Positions 58,066 to 64,000 of a stretch of 64,000 nt of DNA are shown here, one piece after another; positions within the stretch are counted from its first letter, which is position 1, and each line of letters starts with the position of its first letter. The stretch is from Propionivibrio dicarboxylicus. GTDB lineage: Bacteria; Pseudomonadota; Gammaproteobacteria; Burkholderiales; Rhodocyclaceae. The stretch lies in NCBI RefSeq assembly GCF_900099695.1, contig NZ_FNCY01000001.1, positions 186,001 through 250,000 on the forward strand. The letters run 5' to 3'. The position numbers were made by a program, and so were the translations under genes. The notes under the pieces are model-generated. The model was given only the letters and a program-made list of their open reading frames with translations, was not told the DNA's origin and did no database searches.

Positions 58066-59379
58066 CTAGCGCGATTCCTTGATGATGCGGTCGGAACCCG
58101 GCTGTACCGGACGTGCATTGGGCGGATACAGGCGCTGAAAGATCGCGAGCTGTTCCGACGAAACCGACTGCGTCTGTTTGAGCACCAGCCACAGCACGTC
58201 CTCCGTACACGGCGGCATGGTCAGCGATCCCATGAACGCGTAATAGCGCCGATCGGCGGGCAATAGACGCTCCAGATCGAGAAGTTGCGACACCGGCGCC
58301 ACCTCGCCGCCGCGCTCCAGCGGCAGATTATTCAGAATTGACTGGATTGCCGGATTCTCCGCCCCGCGCTCAAGCAGGATCGAAACGATCGCCTGCTGCC
58401 CATCCGCGGCGCGATGCATCAACTGGACTTCCATATCGAAAGAACGGCCGCCCACGGTCGTCTCACCGGGGCGGTGGAAGAGCACTTGCGTCAATGCATA
58501 GCTCTTTCCGAGCAATCCGAAGACTCCGCCGTAACTCATGACGAGCAGATTCCTGCCGGCATCGACGACCTTGAATTTCACCGGGTGATAGGAAAACTGG
58601 ATCGGCTCAAGATCGACGGCAATCCCATCACGGATATCGATCGGCGACTGGCGATGACCAAAAGTGCAGACGGCATACTCGGACCGCAACGCAGCCCAGC
58701 GCTCGGGCGCCCCTGCCCCCTCGTACGACCAGGCAACCGTAGGCGCCGGAACACCTTTCTTCTCGCTCCTTGAAGAAGCCCCCCCTTGCCGCTCGGTCAG
58801 GCGACCGACTTTGTCGCGGGAGCGCGATGCGTCCTTCTTGACTTCCTTGTCGATCATCATCTGATTGACCTGGCGCAACTCCGACGCCGCTTCGTTCACC
58901 CGATCGACGGTCTGGCTCAGACTCACCGGCCGGACACCGGCAGACGCCTCAGGACGGCATGCCTCACGGAACAGACGGTCGTCCGGCGTCCCCGAGCGCA
59001 CCGGCATATTGTCCGGCATGCGCACTTCTTCCTGGCGCACCAATTCACCGTTTTCCTTGATGTACGAACGTTTCAGCGTCGCATACGTCCGCTCGCCACA
59101 ATCAAAACGGTTGGAAATCTCGATGACGCGATACAAAGACGAAGTCCTAGGATCGATGATCGACTTGTCGAGCACGATCCGGCCGCGCACCCGGACCTCC
59201 CCGCCCTCGCCGGTTGCGATGCTGTCCCGTTCGATTTCGACCCGCTTGCCTTGCTCGGTCGCCACCAACTGCCATGCCGCCTGCGCACTCGGCGACACGG
59301 CCAGCGCAGGCAGGACGGCCAAGGCCGCTGCAATAATGATTTTTCGCCCCATCTGCGTATTCACGGACCCGCGCGCCAT
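58066..59379 (-). CDS. Alpha-carbonic-anhydrase-like protein lacking two zinc ligands
   Basis: This protein of about 437 residues has a signal peptide ending near PSAQA and an N-terminal domain of about 120 residues resembling surface-adhesin E proteins (WQLVATEQGKRVEIERDSI). After a charged linker comes an alpha-carbonic anhydrase domain (WSYEG, QSPIDI, MGSLTMPPCTE, NARPVQP). In active enzymes three His bind zinc. Here only His302 remains, while the other two positions are Leu300 and Gln319. Glu306 is kept. It resembles acatalytic carbonic-anhydrase-related proteins. The start is uncertain (59400, 59379 or 59352). Confidence 0.85.
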   Translation of the reverse strand: MARGSVNTQMGRKIIIAAALAVLPALAVSPSAQAAWQLVATEQGKRVEIERDSIATGEGGEVRVRGRIVLDKSIIDPRTSSLYRVIEISNRFDCGERTYATLKRSYIKENGELVRQEEVRMPDNMPVRSGTPDDRLFREACRPEASAGVRPVSLSQTVDRVNEAASELRQVNQMMIDKEVKKDASRSRDKVGRLTERQGGASSRSEKKGVPAPTVAWSYEGAGAPERWAALRSEYAVCTFGHRQSPIDIRDGIAVDLEPIQFSYHPVKFKVVDAGRNLLVMSYGGVFGLLGKSYALTQVLFHRPGETTVGGRSFDMEVQLMHRAADGQQAIVSILLERGAENPAIQSILNNLPLERGGEVAPVSQLLDLERLLPADRRYYAFMGSLTMPPCTEDVLWLVLKQTQSVSSEQLAIFQRLYPPNARPVQPGSDRIIKESR

Positions 59380-59483
59380 TTCTTTAGCGTAATTCGACAT
59401 CGGAGGGAACCGAACGCCCCCGACTTGCGTCAAAAAAAGGCGAATCTTGCCATCGGACGCCAATTCCAGTACCTTGGTCGGTC

Positions 59484-59566
59484 TCGCCTGGGGTGCTCTG
59501 TCACAGCAGACAGGGCTGAGATAATACCCTTTGAACCTGTACGGGTAATGCCGTCGTAGGGAAACG
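59484..59566 (+). promoter_or_regulatory. TPP riboswitch upstream of thiD-thiC
   Basis: The THI-box landmarks are in order: GGGGTGC at 59490, GGGCTGAGATAATACCC at 59513-59529, GAACCTG at 59533, GGGTAATGCC at 59543, and CGTAGGGAAACG ending at 59566. The ATG of thiD follows three bases later. The AGGGA of the aptamer (59558-59562) is therefore also the Shine-Dalgarno, which suggests TPP binding shuts off translation directly. Confidence 0.93.
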
Positions 59567-59568
59567 TA

Positions 59569-62426
<2,858 letters not shown>

Positions 62427-62446
62427 CAACACCGGTCTCGAAGACG

Positions 62447-62489
62447 CACAAAGAGCTGCCAGCATTCTGCTCGCAGCTCTTTGTGTTTT
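62447..62489 (+). terminator. Terminator of thiD-thiC
   Basis: CACAAAGAGCTGC and GCAGCTCTTTGTG form a perfect 13-base stem with a 13-base loop, followed by TTTT. It starts 21 bases after the thiC stop and lies between thiC and the convergent chemoreceptor. Confidence 0.85.
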
Positions 62490-62525
62490 CGGCGGCGCTG
62501 AAGAAACGACAGCGCCTGTCCGCAC

Positions 62526-64000
62526 TCACACCTGAAAGCGTGCCGCCGAATTTCTCAATTCATTGGCCAATTGCTCCAGCATCCTGACATTGCTGTTGGC
62601 TTGCTCGACAGACTTCGCTGATGCTTCGATCATGCTCGATATCTGCTCGACATTGCGCGCAACCGTCGCGCTCGCCTGACTCTGCTCGCTGGTTGCGGCG
62701 GCAACTTCGCTGACGTTGCCTTTGGCTACCTGAGTCGCATCACTGATCTTGCGAAGCGCCGACCCGGTCTTGCCCACAATTTCGACGCCCAGCAACACCT
62801 GGGGACCTACGGCCCGCATGCCATCGACAACATTCGCGGTGTCTTTGTGGATCCCTTCGATCATGCCGGTAATCTGATCCGTCGCCAGACTGGTTCGCTC
62901 TGCCAACTTGCGGACCTCGTCGGCAACGACAGCGAACCCTCTCCCCTGTTCTCCGGCTCGCGCCGCCTCAATCGCTGCATTGAGCGCCAGCAGATTCGTC
63001 TGGTCCGCGATTTCCTTGATGACTCGTGCGATTCCGCCAATCTCATAGGAGCGCTCGACCAAGCTGCCGATCATTCCCGACGCATCTTCAACCTGCTTCG
63101 CTGCACGCTGAAATTCCTGACTGGCACTGTTGACAAGCGACTCGCCGTCCAGCGCCAACTGGTTCGCATTGACGGCGTTGGTTTCCGTTTCCTTTGCACT
63201 CTGCGAGATATGGTTCACGCTGACTGCAATCTCCTCGATCGCGATTGCCGTTGCCGTGATCGCATCGAGCGATTGGAGCGAAGCCGCATTGATCTGGCCC
63301 ATCTGAAGCGTCAGGCTGTCTGACGCATTTCCGACCCGATCAGCATTCTGCTTGATCGCCAGAATGATGTCGTGGAGACTCTTCTGCATCAACTCTATGG
63401 ATTCCATCAGACTTCCCGCCGACCGGCTGTATTCGATCCGTTGCGACAAGTCCCCAGCGGCAATCGCCCGCGCCATCTCTGCCGCATATTCGGGCTCGCC
63501 GCCCAGCGCGCCATAGATCCGTTTTGCCATCAGCAATGCCGACACGACAACCACGACGAAGACCGCAAACCCGATCAGACCGAGGTAGATCGCATTTTTG
63601 CGATACGCCGCATCAATATCATCGATAAAGAGGCCGTAGCCAATCATCCATTCCCATGACGGAATTTTTGTCACCCCGTTGAGTTTCGGCACCGGTTCGG
63701 TCGTTCCTGCTTTCGCTGTCATGATTTCGACCAAAGCCGGGTCTGCGTTCTTGAGTCCGTCCAAATACACCTGCAAAGTTGTGCGCCCATCCGGAACTTT
63801 GGCGCCCACATCGACTTTTCCGACTCTTTTCGGATCTGGATGAACCAGAAGCGTCCCGACAAAATCACGAATGAATACATAGTCATTGCCGTCTCGCAGC
63901 GCTAATGCCGCCTCCTTGGCACGCGCTTGCGCCTCCTCCCGCGACAGGGTCCCCTTTTTTTCCATCGCGACGAAATAATCCACCTGCTTGCCGGCGAGAT
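62526..64000 (-). CDS. Methyl-accepting chemotaxis protein, 5' end outside the window
   Basis: This chemoreceptor is open to the window edge and lacks its first membrane segment here. The visible part begins [35 protein letters not shown], typical of a periplasmic single-Cache (sCache_2) domain, followed by GNDYVFIRD and [14 protein letters not shown] membrane segment ([23 protein letters not shown]), a HAMP domain and the signalling hairpin [34 protein letters not shown] come next. It ends without a CheR-tethering pentapeptide. Ligands of this class are often small organic acids. Confidence 0.94.
   Translation of the reverse strand, partial: LAGKQVDYFVAMEKKGTLSREEAQARAKEAALALRDGNDYVFIRDFVGTLLVHPDPKRVGKVDVGAKVPDGRTTLQVYLDGLKNADPALVEIMTAKAGTTEPVPKLNGVTKIPSWEWMIGYGLFIDDIDAAYRKNAIYLGLIGFAVFVVVVVSALLMAKRIYGALGGEPEYAAEMARAIAAGDLSQRIEYSRSAGSLMESIELMQKSLHDIILAIKQNADRVGNASDSLTLQMGQINAASLQSLDAITATAIAIEEIAVSVNHISQSAKETETNAVNANQLALDGESLVNSASQEFQRAAKQVEDASGMIGSLVERSYEIGGIARVIKEIADQTNLLALNAAIEAARAGEQGRGFAVVADEVRKLAERTSLATDQITGMIEGIHKDTANVVDGMRAVGPQVLLGVEIVGKTGSALRKISDATQVAKGNVSEVAAATSEQSQASATVARNVEQISSMIEASAKSVEQANSNVRMLEQLANELRNSAARFQV

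Overview
This is chromosomal DNA of a nitrogen-fixing betaproteobacterium, most likely Rhodocyclales (an Azonexus, Dechloromonas or Azoarcus type relative). The inference rests on gene content: a Mo-nitrogenase operon, the rpsU-yqeY-dnaG-rpoD operon, an accB-accC-prmA-DUF3426 order, pcm-tolC converging on waaA, an SAH riboswitch in front of ahcY-metF, and high GC with a few AT-rich intrusions. No plasmid, phage or CRISPR signature is visible.

Layout. (1) 1-5498: nifD, nifK, nifT, a 2[4Fe-4S] ferredoxin, nifY and an unrecognised nif-linked gene, all on the + strand. Three intercistronic hairpins lie here, two of them copies of one palindrome. (2) 5499-9138: a leader with a promoter and terminator, a DcaP-like porin, and a chemoreceptor with an extra C-terminal domain. 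(3) 9139-12656: a tandemly duplicated secreted caspase-like gene. The first copy is broken, and fragments of the metF 3' end mark the duplication junctions. (4) 12732-15277: ahcY-metF under an SAH riboswitch. (5) 15452-18000: tRNA-Phe, yjdM/phnA, an AT-rich membrane acyltransferase and a truncated second yjdM copy. (6) 18037-24515: a diguanylate cyclase, a CAU tRNA and the macromolecular synthesis operon. (7) 24553-33454: mpl, a conserved hypothetical, a TlpA-like thioredoxin, an accB/accC pair in which accC has lost most catalytic residues, prmA, a zinc-ribbon/DUF3426 membrane protein, a PfkB kinase, a SlyB-like lipoprotein and a PlsC-like acyltransferase. (8) 33409-42444: envelope sugar genes (apaH, galE, a phosphohexomutase, rfbCADB; divergent waaC-waaA). 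(9) 42419-49345: tolC, pcm, an RND pump with its adaptor, and a TetR repressor with a visible operator. (10) 49438-57993: an HD-GYP protein and soluble hybrid kinase, a Dcu-type C4-dicarboxylate carrier, a LuxR-type response regulator and a DctB-like hybrid kinase. (11) 58066-64000: an alpha-carbonic-anhydrase-like protein missing two zinc ligands, thiD-thiC under a TPP riboswitch, and a chemoreceptor cut by the window edge.

How the parts fit. The nif genes supply the MoFe protein, an electron carrier and a cofactor chaperone. nifH should lie just upstream and nifEN elsewhere. ahcY and metF serve the methyl cycle and thiD/thiC serve thiamine synthesis, each group under its own riboswitch. rfbBDAC, galE, the hexomutase, waaC and waaA build LPS. 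The Dcu carrier sits beside a sensor whose periplasmic domain resembles DctB, which suggests a sensing and uptake unit for C4-dicarboxylates.

No single unmistakably new system was found. The observations most worth following up are the degenerate biotin carboxylase, the caspase/metF serial duplication, the likely acatalytic carbonic-anhydrase protein, the repeated palindrome in the nif operon, the unrecognised gene ending that operon, and the acyltransferase cassette bracketed by yjdM copies.
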